A stretch of 64,000 nucleotides of DNA, from contig NC_018218.1 of NCBI RefSeq assembly GCF_000219625.1, positions 3,720,001 through 3,784,000 of the forward strand. The letters are read 5' to 3'. The DNA comes from Zymoseptoria tritici IPO323 (Eukaryota; Ascomycota; Dothideomycetes; Mycosphaerellales; Mycosphaerellaceae). Within the stretch, counting starts at the first letter, position 1. Each line of letters opens with the position of its first letter. Positions 11,043-21,006 of the stretch are shown here, one piece after another. The notes below the pieces were generated by a model. The model made no database searches. It was given only the letters and a program-made list of their open reading frames with translations, and had not been told where the DNA came from. The position numbers and the translations under genes were made by a program.

Positions 11043-11589
11043 CGTGGGCGAAGTGGTGTTGGGTAGCGGAGTGAAGACGCGGGTATTCGACTGGAAGCGT
11101 GGAATAGAGAGACTCCATCGGGCGGTGTTACGACATCCGGGGATCCAATCTCGACAATATCAACACATGCTGTCAACAACCTTCGAAAGCCGCCATTCGA
11201 TCGCAGCTCGACCGCGGTCCGCCCAGCACAATGGCGACAGCACCTCCTCCGCTTATTGAGGAGCCACTGTCACCGTAGCAGTGGTCTGCGGCGGTCCAGA
11301 TACTGGCCGCGAGCCTCGAACAGTCGAGCTTGAAGACAGTTCGGGCTTGTGTGCCACCCAAAAAGACGGCTCCATACACCTCCAACTACTTTCGCGAAGC
11401 CTGTCGAGCAAGACTCTTCTTCAACCTCGAGCACGGTAGCCGCCCATTACGTCCAAGCAGACCATCAGCGGTCACCATGGTTGATCTACAGTCAACACCT
11501 TCGGATCTCATCAAGATCCCCAGTCAGGTTGACGAGGAGGACCGCGACCTTTGCACTCCTGCGCATCCACACTGCGAAACGTCTTCCAC

Positions 11590-12110
11590 AGATCCGCTAG
11601 CCCTTACATGGTATCTGAAGAAGTAGACGGGAATGAAAGATTCCTCCAAATAATTGGTCAATAATCGTTTGATTGTAGCGTGTACCGTCCGATACGGTAC
11701 TTGCTGCTTTCACTGATGTTTTCTGCCCAAACTCATGTATCTCCCTAACCTTCCATCCTTTGTAAGGATGACCGGCCCACGCCCCCTATTCTATTGAGCT
11801 GATCGCCGCACAGATTCCAAAGGAAGAGCGCTGACGCCATGCGTTAGCACAAACTCCTGGTGTCGTGATATGCCGACCTACCGATTGTGCGACCACGCCC
11901 GCTTGGGTCCATCAGACCAGCAAGGCCAGAACAGCGCCCCCAAGGGCGCCTCCAGCAGCGATCATGGGGACAGCGGTGACCGGTGCCACGGCCTTTGACT
12001 GCTCGTGCTGCCTGCCGAAGAAGTTAAAGAAGAGGCGGACTTAGAGGAGGACGAGGCAGCAGTAGCGAAGACTGCCATACCCAGAACGAAGACTGTGGGG
12101 AACTGCATTG
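11590..12110. repeat. Second, diverged copy of the monooxygenase tail plus GPI-protein block
   Basis: At 11601-11626 the last codons of the monooxygenase reappear: TGGTATCTGAAGAAGTAG for WYLKK-stop, preceded by LALT instead of DLA. Downstream, near 11810-11835, the segment AGATTCCAAAGGAAGAGCG resembles AGGTTCAAAGGAAGATCCG of the first copy (near 10520). The GPI-protein copy then follows in the same orientation. Order and orientation match the block at about 10270-11045, so this looks like an old tandem duplication. Confidence 0.6.
11912..12107 (-). pseudogene. Shrunken, frameshifted copy of the small GPI protein
   Basis: Starts MQFPTVFVLGMAVFATAASS, nearly the same signal peptide as the gene at 10623-11042. 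After a much shorter Ser/Thr part it needs a one-base frame change near 12000 to read KAVAPVTAVPMIAAGGALGG and the hydrophobic end to the stop at 11912. In the unshifted frame the product ends QRPWHRSPLSP without a GPI signal. A real alternative frame is possible, but decay after duplication is simpler. Confidence 0.62.
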
Positions 12111-12648
12111 TGTATGCTGTGGTGAGGCGGGCTGACGGTAACAGGTTGAGGCATTGGATGAAGTTGTTGTGGGTCGACAGAGTCGTGTTTCTGCCGGAAT
12201 ACTGGAGGCCTTTGTACCTTTGGTCAACTGGTCCGCGACGGGCATTTTTGATACTAGCTGATGTGAACCTGCTCATGGCAGTCAGCATCTGCTCTCGATC
12301 CGATGGCGTGCTCCTCGTTGGATTCTCGTTGCTTTGAGGTGACGTGGCAGGACGCGCAACGACGTTGCTGCGCAGTATGAAGGCCAGAATCCTCCTGATG
12401 CTGTCTGAGCCAGTCTGAGTCAGGACACATCGAGTTCATTCACCTCAAAATTTCTTGAGTTGCCTGATTGAGTGCCGATGCCTGCAGGATTGTTGGTGCA
12501 AGAACATCCCATTGGTCCAAGCGTACGTTAAGCCTTTCTCGGGCCACTAGGTTTGCCAGCTCAACTTCGACAACATCGACTCATCATGAGCGACTCGGAG
12601 GGGCGCAGTCGGAGCTGATTTAATCCTTCAACGTCCAACAAGTTCACG
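12111..12648 (+). other. Intergenic region before the kinase-like gene
   Basis: No supported gene. Open frames on both strands are short and lack family signatures. The possible N-terminal extension of the next gene starts at 12649. Confidence 0.4.
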
Positions 12649-12870
12649 ATGCATATCGCGCAATACTCGGCCTGCGTCGTCCTGAATGAGGCTGTGCTAC
12701 CAACGATCGCTGTTCTGGCCTTGACGTTTTGGCGAACGTTACAGGACGCGAGCTCCAGTCTGGGATCCCAATCGTCCTTGCCTGTTGCCCCAGGAGCGTC
12801 GCATGCTCTCACTGAAGCAAGACTTCCCAAGATCAGTCCAAACCACACCTCTGGAGCTACTTCGAACATC

Positions 12871-13806
12871 ATGGCCCACTCGCTGCACTTAGCACAATCG
12901 GAAACGAATGGCGCTGTATATTGCACTCATGAATGCCTCTTGCATTTCGTTCATGGCCAAGGTCCGGCCGACACTCGCTGTCCTAACAGAGCGGCGCACG
13001 GCTCTGATCGAGGATCGAGTGGGAGGATCGTTGATCTTCTCCCGGAGCAATTATCCGAGCAGAGTGAAAGTGGTATGACTCCACTAGCAAAGGGTGGTCG
13101 GACCAGCGAGCTGTACTCAGTACGTCTGTTCGGGACGGGACACTGTCTCCTCGCCAAAACGTACCAACAGAGCGATTACGGATGGCTGCAGAACGAAGCC
13201 GCGGTTTATGACAGGCTTCAGTATCTGCAGGGTCAGGTTGTGCCAGTCTTCTGTGGTGTCTTGCGCCTTCCACAAGCAATTTCTTCCGCCAGAGGCACCG
13301 AGTACCATCATTTGCTGCTGCTTTCTTGGGCCGGTGATGCTTTAGGCCGCAGGCGACAGGATGAGCCGCGACAATTGGCTACGCAACTCCAACCACAGAT
13401 CGTCTCGGCCATCACAGCGATCCACGAGGCTCAAGTCGCCCACGGCGACCCGGAACGTCGTAATATCGTCCTTGATGAAACGTCCGGCCGAGTCATGATG
13501 ATCGACTTCGAGAGAAGCCGGATATATAGCGATCGACCTCCTTGCGACCCGACCGGACCATGTCAGAAGAAGTACAAAGACAGAAAGGGCAGGCAGAAGC
13601 TCTGTACCTACTGCCGGGACCTATGGGTCGCGAGTGAGGCGCTGTTGGTCGGATCGCCACCCTCGTCTACGGAGCCGGAACCGGATACTACGGAGCAACC
13701 TACTGCTCAGGACGAAGCCATCGATCCAGTCTCACCGGGCGCTGATGATGATGGAGGCAATCGGCCCCCGCAAGTCCACGGAATGACACTTCGCAGCCGG
13801 AAGTAG
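12871..13806 (+). CDS. Fungal protein-kinase-like protein with N-terminal Cys/His motif
   Basis: 311 residues from the ATG at 12871; the frame is open from an ATG at 12649, which would add 74 residues without recognisable features. Near the start YCTHECLLHFVHGQGPAD..CPNRAAH forms a Cys/His cluster (C-x3-C...C-P-N...H) seen in a large filamentous-fungal family of kinase-like proteins. The C-terminal half has NEAAVYDRLQYLQG (the C-helix Glu region), a catalytic-loop variant HGDPERRNIVLD (H-x-D-x4-N) and IDFERS in place of DFG. Essential kinase positions are therefore partly kept. The end is acidic and disordered. Activity and target are unknown. Confidence 0.72.
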   Translation: MAHSLHLAQSETNGAVYCTHECLLHFVHGQGPADTRCPNRAAHGSDRGSSGRIVDLLPEQLSEQSESGMTPLAKGGRTSELYSVRLFGTGHCLLAKTYQQSDYGWLQNEAAVYDRLQYLQGQVVPVFCGVLRLPQAISSARGTEYHHLLLLSWAGDALGRRRQDEPRQLATQLQPQIVSAITAIHEAQVAHGDPERRNIVLDETSGRVMMIDFERSRIYSDRPPCDPTGPCQKKYKDRKGRQKLCTYCRDLWVASEALLVGSPPSSTEPEPDTTEQPTAQDEAIDPVSPGADDDGGNRPPQVHGMTLRSRK

Positions 13807-14075
13807 CAGCACATGTCAACGTGTAGATGGACCGTGGTTGGCGAAGGAGGGATGTGTGTACTGACAGGTCAATGGAATACGACAGGCGATTTGACTGTTT
13901 TTACGACCCCTGGTCCGTAGTCTGGAACGTGAACCAGGCGGTCGAAGTGCATGATTGAGGATATTATTGCCGTGGGCTTCGAGATAAATTGCACAGGCGA
14001 AGAATGCGGCGATTGTTGCGTGCACGCCGCTTCTTTCCAAAGGCAATCGATACGGTCGGCGGCACTCGTTTCCTG

Positions 14076-15665
14076 CTAAGTTTCCCCGAGTTCTTGCGAT
14101 TTTGTATCGTGTTCTTGGTACAGATTCGCTTCGCTTGTTGTGTTGTCAACTCCGTTCTGGTGGCGATAGTCCTTCCCGAGTCGACTGAAAGGACTTGCGA
14201 AAAGTGTCGCTAGCCACGACGATCCAACGTAGAATATAAGAGCTGTCACAGCCCATTGCCAATTCTGGCCCCTGACGCTGCCGACGGACCATGCGTCAAA
14301 TAAGAGAATTACGGAAGTGCCACCGACCAGGGTCAATTGTATGAGAAGTAACAGGACCACGCCCACTTTAGACGATAGCACAATCTCTGTGATGTTGGAA
14401 TCTAGTCTCGTCGACATCCCTGGGCCTCGTGAGGATTTGACCCTTCCGAGTACTTCAATCAGAGCGCTGTTGTCTTTGCGGCTTGGTCCAAGGTTATTGT
14501 CGGCCAGGCTTTGATTTTGTACACGCTCGTTCTCGTCCAGGAATGAGGCTTCACCAATGCTGTTGCGTGCTTCGTTCTGAGGGTGACGTATCCATATGTG
14601 CTCGGTGATTGCTCCTAGAGGCTGCACCAAGAGGATGAGAGCGACCAGCTGGCTAAATCCCCACTCTTCCTCCTTTGATCCCGTCTGAAGAAGGTTCTGC
14701 TGGCGTGGAATTACCACCTGAATAGTTCCGAAGATGAGGCCCCATAGAGAAATCCAAAGAGAGGCGGAGAACGATCGCAAGAACTCCATCATAGCAATGG
14801 CGGGGACCGAGGGGACCAAAAGGAGGCGGAACCACCAAAGGTATCGTTTTCGACGAGTCTGCCTGTACCGTCTGGCCGGAACCGACAAGACAAACTCGAT
14901 CCCTCTTACCACGGGACCGCGAAAGCCGAGGCCGTACAGTCGTCGCGTGGATGCGAACATGTCTCCAACTTTCCAGATGTAGCTCACGAGCAGGAGCACG
15001 TACCCTATTGGTGCGTCGTTGTTCACGCCGTCTCCGTATGTCCTGCCCCAGAAGCACCTAGCGGGAATACCCCAGCCCGTAGGCTCATCCTCCGAGATTT
15101 CAGTGTCGCCGGGCTCCGAGATATTGATGATGCCCCAATCAAAGCTCACGGTGGGTACCAGTCCGATGACGAGCATCAAGAATAGCACCACCATACCTCC
15201 CAGGCGCCAGGCTCGAACGGCAGGGTGGGTGGTCATGAATGGCCGTAGAAGGGTCAGAGCGGAAAGGTGAACTGAGCTTGCAAGCCAGGCAAGGTACAGC
15301 ACGACCTGATAATGATAGACGCTGGTCTCGCCATTGCGGAGGCCAACGAATCCGGCGGCCATGATGGCGATTCCCGTGACAATCTGTTGGTCGCTAAGCA
15401 CGAGGATGGTATGCTGCAATACTCGATGAAGTATTGGATGGCGATGTATTCTCGATTTGATCCGCATGATCCTCGTGTCGGCGGGTGATAACAGCTCTGG
15501 TTCGATCACGCCAAAGGCGTAGGCTCCGAGCACCACGGCGAAGGAAACATAGGCGGAGATCAAGAACGCCAGGATCACACCGATTCCGGAGATGTCGGCA
15601 TCGGGCTTGGTGACAGCACCAGCCATGATGAGCTGCTCGCACTCTTCGTAGGTGAGACGATGCAT
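14076..15665 (-). CDS. Conserved fungal multi-pass membrane protein, function unknown
   Basis: 529 residues from the ATG at 15665; the frame is open a little further but has no upstream ATG. About eight hydrophobic segments are visible, among them GVILAFLISAYVSFAVVLGAY, QVVLYLAWLASSVHLSALTL, GGMVVLFLMLVIGLVPTV, IGYVLLLVSYIW, VVLLLLIQLTLVGGTSVILL and WAVTALIFYVGSSWLATLFA. Between them lie the conserved-looking ILVLSDQQIVTGIAIM and a basic loop RRYRQTRRKRYLWW. It resembles an unnamed family widespread in Pezizomycotina. No transporter or receptor motif that I recognise is present. Confidence 0.72.
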   Translation of the reverse strand: MHRLTYEECEQLIMAGAVTKPDADISGIGVILAFLISAYVSFAVVLGAYAFGVIEPELLSPADTRIMRIKSRIHRHPILHRVLQHTILVLSDQQIVTGIAIMAAGFVGLRNGETSVYHYQVVLYLAWLASSVHLSALTLLRPFMTTHPAVRAWRLGGMVVLFLMLVIGLVPTVSFDWGIINISEPGDTEISEDEPTGWGIPARCFWGRTYGDGVNNDAPIGYVLLLVSYIWKVGDMFASTRRLYGLGFRGPVVRGIEFVLSVPARRYRQTRRKRYLWWFRLLLVPSVPAIAMMEFLRSFSASLWISLWGLIFGTIQVVIPRQQNLLQTGSKEEEWGFSQLVALILLVQPLGAITEHIWIRHPQNEARNSIGEASFLDENERVQNQSLADNNLGPSRKDNSALIEVLGRVKSSRGPGMSTRLDSNITEIVLSSKVGVVLLLLIQLTLVGGTSVILLFDAWSVGSVRGQNWQWAVTALIFYVGSSWLATLFASPFSRLGKDYRHQNGVDNTTSEANLYQEHDTKSQELGET

Positions 15666-15947
15666 GATGGCGAGACGAATGGGTGGCAGCCTGCACCAGA
15701 GCAAGAATCAGTGCGCAAAGACGCGGAAGCCATAAGTGAGGGTGCAAAGGATGACCGCTGTTAGAGTTTGAGACCGTTCGTATCGGATTCCCTGGTCCGT
15801 TTGAGCGGCATTCTGACTCAGCACAAGGGGGAGCTCCAGAGCGGCCGATGAATATAAATTTCTCAGATTAGAACCGCAGCTTAGGACGCCGAGTACGCGA
15901 CGCTGAGGGCTGTGCTCTCAAGGCCGCTGGTACATCTTGTCAAATGC

Positions 15948-16979
15948 CTAGCCGGCATTTCCACACAGTTCGATATAGTCTCCTTCGAAGCGGTTGGAAG
16001 GCGAGTACTCCCAGGGCAAAGGAAGACTTCCCCTGTACTTCTTTCCCTTCTTTCCCTTCGCTCGCGAGATATGATTCATCATGATGTAGCCCACCGCTCC
16101 CTCTTCGCATCGCTGACGCTTACGTTCGCGCCAGACTTCGTCTGAATCAGACGGGTCACGGAAGCGGCACTCCCCAAAGTCCAAGTAGAAGACCTCGTAT
16201 GCCTTTTCTTCCTGCCGGCGGACCAGAATGTTTCTGGGCTTGATATCGAAATTGATAAAGTCGCTATCAGAAATGGAACCGATCACTTCGATTGCCTGAT
16301 CGCAAATGGGTGCCCAGTCCAACTCCGGCGTCCTGTTTACGATCTCATCCAGAGGGAATCCATCAATGTATTCCATAAGGATAGCTCTCATCGCGAAATC
16401 CTCGATCAAACTTTCCTCCACCTGCAGCTCCTCGTGCTGCGGATGCAGCCGAACGCCCGCGAACAACTTCGGAACATGAACGCCCTGCATGGCGACCAGA
16501 CGGTCATATATCTCGAGCTCGATCTCGTGGCTCTGGACAGATCTGCAGTGGAAACACGCCTCTCTCCTCGAGACATTCCATTCGTCGTAGGCGCAAGGTC
16601 CTTCCTGCTCCCACGCCGCCATGAATAGAGGCAAGTAACCTTCACGAACAAAGTTGATGAATTGGAGTTCACTTGACTTCGTCGCCGGGCCTGAGTCCAA
16701 GAACTCACGCAATTGGGCGGAGAAATGTCGGTCGAACACCTTCAAGACCATTGTCGGTACAGGAGTCGTATGGTCCTCCAGCTCCAATTTCACGTGGAGA
16801 ACAACGGACATTGTTGAAGGCCGAATGACATCGATGATTCTGACTCGCAGCTCCGTCTCGTGGCCGGACAAATGTGGTATAACAGTTTTACTGTTCAGGC
16901 CACGCACTTTGAGCTCCAATATCGTGTCCCTGATGTACGGGCTACGCGCCAAGGAGACAGCCCTGGATCCATGCACCAC
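15948..16979 (-). CDS. Kinase-fold protein with atypical catalytic loop, 5' end uncertain
   Basis: About 343 codons open. The kinase-like signature is FINFDIKPRNILV (D-x-K-x2-N) followed by VFYLDFGEC (DFG). AILMEYIDGFPLDEI is a hinge-like segment, and YDRLVAMQGVHVPKLFAGVRL matches the C-helix/beta-4 region of fungal kinase-like families. CAYDEW..RREACFHCRSV is a small Cys cluster before it. The first in-frame ATG is only at 16811. The upstream codons look coding, so a 5' exon above 16980 or a shorter protein must be assumed. It ends YIELCGNAG. Together with the gene at 12871 it makes two kinase-like genes within 4 kb. Confidence 0.6.
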   Translation of the reverse strand: MVHGSRAVSLARSPYIRDTILELKVRGLNSKTVIPHLSGHETELRVRIIDVIRPSTMSVVLHVKLELEDHTTPVPTMVLKVFDRHFSAQLREFLDSGPATKSSELQFINFVREGYLPLFMAAWEQEGPCAYDEWNVSRREACFHCRSVQSHEIELEIYDRLVAMQGVHVPKLFAGVRLHPQHEELQVEESLIEDFAMRAILMEYIDGFPLDEIVNRTPELDWAPICDQAIEVIGSISDSDFINFDIKPRNILVRRQEEKAYEVFYLDFGECRFRDPSDSDEVWRERKRQRCEEGAVGYIMMNHISRAKGKKGKKYRGSLPLPWEYSPSNRFEGDYIELCGNAG

Positions 16980-17277
16980 GTGACAAGTTCGAGACCACCT
17001 CGTGCTGTGAGGTGTCCACGTTCTTTGCTTTTCACCACCCCGGCAGAAAACATAAGTGCGCCCTCAGCGATGGAGCTTTAGGCACCAGCGCCTTGAAAAA
17101 GACATGTGAGCGATGACATCCGTGGTCGCCGAGGAGTGGTCCCGGTATCATCATTTCGACTCATATTGGGCGCAATAGAACGCGTCTTGTCTTTACTGGT
17201 AATTGACGTAGTAGTACCTCCCGTCTCTGAGCATCAAAACTCGACGCTGACAACAAGGCCGCATCTCACGATGTATT

Positions 17278-18165
17278 GTGGAACTCTTTGGTCGCGTTGT
17301 AACTCTGGATGCAATTGCTTCTGAACCTTACATTTCACACTTGACGCACGGACAGCGCAAAATGATCTATATTGATGAAGGTGATCGGGGCATTACCGAG
17401 ACGGTCAAGGCATTCCTCAAAACAGAATTGAGCGATGATGAGCTCCAGCACTTCAAGCAAGCCTTCGAGAAGGGGGCCAATGTGCAATTCAGACCAATGA
17501 TGCATCTCAAGATCATTCAGGCATCGAAGAAGTATCAGGGCAAAACGCTCGCAGAGCTACGCCGACTCGAGAATGAAGCTGGAAATGAGGACGCGTTCAT
17601 TGCCGTCGATCAGAACTTCATCGACAAAGGTGCAGTGTGGTATGTCGCTGGCTTTGCCGACGAGGACGATGTGGAGTGTGGACTTGCCGCGGAGGAAGGT
17701 GTTTTGATCAGAGCGTTGGTGCGCACAGAGTATCTCGCAATCGCACACACCTGCTGGACAGATGGTAATCTTACCATGGACACTGAGTTGGAGAATTTGG
17801 AAGAAGACATTGTCCCGCTGCGACACGATTCGGAACAGTCAGAGCCGCTGGGTGCGGACGATGAAGGAGACGAATCCTGGAGTACCGATGAGATTGCGGT
17901 CGTGGCCGCGCCTGGGAAATACGAAGAGACGACAGACAAGAAGATTCGCAAGGACATGTCACCGATGCCAGACAAGGCAGTCAGATTGAAACCCGTTATC
18001 GCTCAACGTGAGCATCTCATCAGTGACTGGACCTCACCTGAGGACGCCGAAGGGGATCAGACTCGGGATGGGATAACCTTTCCAGCGGGGAGTATTCGCA
18101 TCGCAGCCAAATATCGTCCGAGCTTTCCGAGAGAACAATACAAGTGGCCCGAAGGCTCGCTTTGA
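17278..18165 (+). CDS. Unrecognised acidic protein, start uncertain
   Basis: The frame is open from 17251 to the stop at 18163-18165. The first in-frame ATG is at 17362 (MIYIDEGDRG). The preceding VELFGRVVTLDAIASEPYI looks like protein-coding sequence, so an upstream exon may supply the start. The middle (FIAVDQNFIDKGAVWYVAGF, then VLIRALVRTEY) has alternating hydrophobic strands, so a folded alpha/beta domain of about 170 residues is likely. A charged disordered tail (residues about 185-295) ends FPREQYKWPEGSL. I do not recognise the family and give no function. Confidence 0.55.
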   Translation: MELFGRVVTLDAIASEPYISHLTHGQRKMIYIDEGDRGITETVKAFLKTELSDDELQHFKQAFEKGANVQFRPMMHLKIIQASKKYQGKTLAELRRLENEAGNEDAFIAVDQNFIDKGAVWYVAGFADEDDVECGLAAEEGVLIRALVRTEYLAIAHTCWTDGNLTMDTELENLEEDIVPLRHDSEQSEPLGADDEGDESWSTDEIAVVAAPGKYEETTDKKIRKDMSPMPDKAVRLKPVIAQREHLISDWTSPEDAEGDQTRDGITFPAGSIRIAAKYRPSFPREQYKWPEGSL

Positions 18166-18275
18166 ATATGTATTCAGGCGCTGTCGCGTAGCATGGTGTG
18201 ACGACCTGTAGGTAACTCAAGCCAGCTTCAACGAGACCAGGCCAATCTCGACAGCATCGCCATTACTCCTATTGC

Positions 18276-19492
18276 TCAAGAATAAGTCTCCAGTCGATCG
18301 GGAAGCTGGGAATGTCCTCCGCCGTTGCCAACCAATACTTTCGCTTTGCCTTCCTTGAACGATCCTCGCCAGCTGTCATAGTCTTTGACCTCGTGACTCC
18401 CAACGATGTCCTCTTGTGGCATGGCGTTGATCACGGCAAGGTTCTGCTGGAATCGCTCGAAATCTTTCTTGGGTGCTCTCTCGCCGCGATCTGTGATTTG
18501 AACCAGATCATAGCATGGTGCATCCATATTGTCGTCGCCATCATCGCTTACGTCGTTAGACTCGGGATCGCTGTCGCTTTCTCCTCCATCGGCGTCATCG
18601 TCATCGTCATCGTCATCTGGATCCTCTTCCTCATCCTCCTCCTCCTCCTCCTCCTCCTTACTCGCCCCAGAACATGGGCACTGGAAATGCCTCGAACGCT
18701 TTGATGAGATGTTTGTAACCCGACATCTGAAAGCTCGACGGGCCGACCCAATCATAGACACCAAATGAGATGAAGTCGACTCTCTCCTCGGGCGACCCGG
18801 CAGTCATGTATCGTATAACATTCAGGCGATACATCTGGTCGGAAGACATGCTCGAACCGACCGGAATTGGCCGGAGTCCTAATTTCTTGAGGAACAGCTT
18901 CGTATCGCGAACGGCGGCCCGGTGCAAGGCAGCGAGCTTTGTGGTGGCATCGGTCCAGATCTTCGACTGCGAGATTTTGTACCCGCGCACGATGGAGAAC
19001 CTGGCCGTTTGTCTGACGATCGCGAGATTCTTGCGAACCTCATCAGGGCTGTACATGCGTGCGATATTGATTTTCGCTGCCTTGAGCTGACCGGAATCTC
19101 CCCGGACTAGGTCGGTATCCAGCTTCAGGAGGACGTAGATGCCCTCGTTCTGGAGTAATTGCATGGCTTGTCGCGGTGACTGCGTGGCGTCTGCGCATTC
19201 GATGAACATTGTGTTGATACCCAGCCGATGGAAGAAGGGTATGTCCTTTCGAAGATTCTCTAGCCAGTCATCGCTCAGTGGATTGATTCTGGACTCTGGA
19301 CCGGGCAGGCTGGAATTCCGTGGTTCGTAAGGTACACCTTTGATCAGAAACTGTCTTGTTAGTTGTTGAGATTGTGCCAAGTTGGCAAGAAAAACATACT
19401 CGTTTGCTATCTTTCCAAAACCAATTGCCTTTCGTCTCAATGGGCGAGATGTTGCCAGCAGCGTTGATCTCACCAGACGAGTGATTGGCCAT
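18276..19492 (-). CDS. Degenerate GH72 (beta-1,3-glucanosyltransferase) -like gene with acidic tail
   Basis: Exon 1 (19400-19492) ends IETKGNWFWKDSKR. A 49-base intron with branch site CTAAC follows, and exon 2 (from 19350) continues FLIKGVPYEPRNSS, an excellent match to the start of the GH72 barrel. Further blocks are WLENLRKDIPFFHRLGINT, LLQNEGIYVLLKLD, RPIPVGSS, RVDFISFGVYDWVG and AFEAFPVPMFWGE. The usual F-x-G-N-E with the acid/base Glu is replaced by FSIVRGYKIS, so catalysis is doubtful. No signal peptide is visible. At 18658 the frame meets TAA overlapping a good donor (GTAAGG). Splicing 18571-18661 would join an acidic tail ending at 18276, at the cost of the nucleophile Glu; a frameshift in the GAG repeat is the alternative. 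Confidence 0.6.
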
Positions 19493-20328
19493 TCTGGGAA
19501 TGCTTCTGTAGTATCGACACGACGGGAAGATCTGGATCCCGAAAGAATGTCCATGGCATAGCCGAAGAGTTCAAATCCAAGATGCTTCCATGACGATTCG
19601 TGTGATATAGCATCTTCACGCAAATACCGTAAGGTAACGAGCGGATGAAATGAGTCATGTTGTCTCACTGATAGGCGCTGGCAGATTTGCTGAACTCGTG
19701 GCGCGGTCGATGGAATCTCAGCACATCGACATACCCAGTGGTCAGACGATGAAGGAGGATGTCCGTCGGCAGCGGCAGCATTACCACTGTCTTCAGGAGG
19801 ACAAGAGTTTGTGGAATCTCGCTTGTAAGCACGCCGTGAGGCAGACCGCTTCGGATGGGATCCTCGATTCTGGAAACGATCACATCTCGAGACCTGTGAC
19901 TGTCAGCTCAATATTTGACATCGCAGACTGATTGAAGAGGTCTTTCCAGAAACAGTTCGCCACCAGTCAGCAGTCGACGTTCATTACCTTGCGATGAGGT
20001 TCATCGCTTGGTGAACCATGTGTTGTGTCCACGGCCGAGGTGGAGACTCCAAAACTGTCACTTTCAGTAATGTGGGTTCTTTTTGTGAAATTCGTACACG
20101 ACGATCATGAAGTCTCCGCCGCTGTAGCATCGGTTTCGTGATGAGGCAAGATTGTGGGCTGGCTCCATTGAGGGGTGTGCTTGAAGATGGAAGTCCTCCA
20201 TGGCGGAGGGTGGTGCGCGTAAAGCTCGGACCAACACATGCGACTTCTCTCAAGATACATGCTCTTCTGAAACGCACTCAACGGCATCCTTCAACTTCAC
20301 TGTTCACATGATCCTCAACCCTCACACG
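19493..20328. other. Region between the GH72-like gene and TAE1 (divergent starts)
   Basis: The two genes diverge from here. Open frames on both strands (for example the minus frame continuing to 19668 and the plus frame from 20200) lack family signatures. A 5' exon carrying a signal peptide for the GH72-like gene could be hidden here, but I could not identify one. Confidence 0.4.
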
Positions 20329-21006
20329 ATGAGCACCGATGCACCGCCGGACTCGCACATTGACCACAAAGCTGCCATAGCTTACTGGTCGAGCCTACCA
20401 CCAACAGTGGATGGAGTGCTCGGCGGCTACCCACAAGTCAGTCGAGTCGACCTGCAGGGCTCTGCCAATTTCTTTGCCAAACTCAGGAGGAGGTCGAAGG
20501 AATTTCCAGCGGGAAGCAAATTGAAGAGAGCTGCGGACTGCGGTGCTGGCATTGGACGAATCACAACAGGCTTCCTGAGCAATGTTGCGGAGATTGTAGA
20601 CATCATTGAGCCCGTGAAGTCATTCACCGATGCGGTCAAAGATCAGACGTACGTGGGAGCGATATACAACATCGGACTGGAGCAATGGAAGCCTGAACAC
20701 AAGTACGACCTCATCTGGAATCAGTGGTGTGTTGGGCAGCTCACAGACGTTCAGCTTGTTGCATATCTACGGAGTCTGCCTGCATCTCTGAATCCCGGTG
20801 GCTGGATAGTGGTCAAGGAGAACCTTTCCAACAACGCGTGGGGCGAGGATGTGTATGACGAGACCGATAGCTCAGTCACCCGCGCCGATGAAAAATTCCG
20901 GAAACTGTTCCAGGAAGCTGATCTGAAATTACTCAGTACGGAGGTGCAGAAAGGCATGCCAAAGGAATTGTACCCGGTCCGCGTCTACGCCCTTCAGCCG
21001 ATGTGA
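20329..21006 (+). CDS. TAE1: Alpha-N-terminal protein methyltransferase (TAE1/NTMT1 family)
   Basis: These enzymes use SAM to methylate the N-terminal alpha-amine of proteins starting with a Pro-Lys type motif after Met removal, for example ribosomal proteins. 225 residues from ATG 20329 (MSTDAPPDSHIDHKAAIAYW); an in-frame ATG at 20308 is an alternative. Family blocks in order: TVDGVLGGYPQVSRVDLQGS, motif I ADCGAGIGRIT, VDIIEPVKSF, the acceptor-side IWNQWCVGQLTD, NPGGWIVVKEN and the C-terminal EDVYDETDSSVTRADEKFRK. Length is normal for the family and no key block is missing. Intronless. Confidence 0.93.
   Translation: MSTDAPPDSHIDHKAAIAYWSSLPPTVDGVLGGYPQVSRVDLQGSANFFAKLRRRSKEFPAGSKLKRAADCGAGIGRITTGFLSNVAEIVDIIEPVKSFTDAVKDQTYVGAIYNIGLEQWKPEHKYDLIWNQWCVGQLTDVQLVAYLRSLPASLNPGGWIVVKENLSNNAWGEDVYDETDSSVTRADEKFRKLFQEADLKLLSTEVQKGMPKELYPVRVYALQPM

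Noticed and set aside
10555..11259. 234-codon plus-strand open frame rich in Glu, Ala and Val
   Set aside because: It is the complement of the Ser/Ala-rich GPI gene; the repetitive codons keep the opposite frame open. The minus frame has a signal peptide and GPI signal, the plus frame has neither.
11330..11626. 98-codon plus frame ending LALTWYLKK as a real gene
   Set aside because: Only the last codons resemble the monooxygenase end; the rest has no family features. Interpreted as a duplication remnant.
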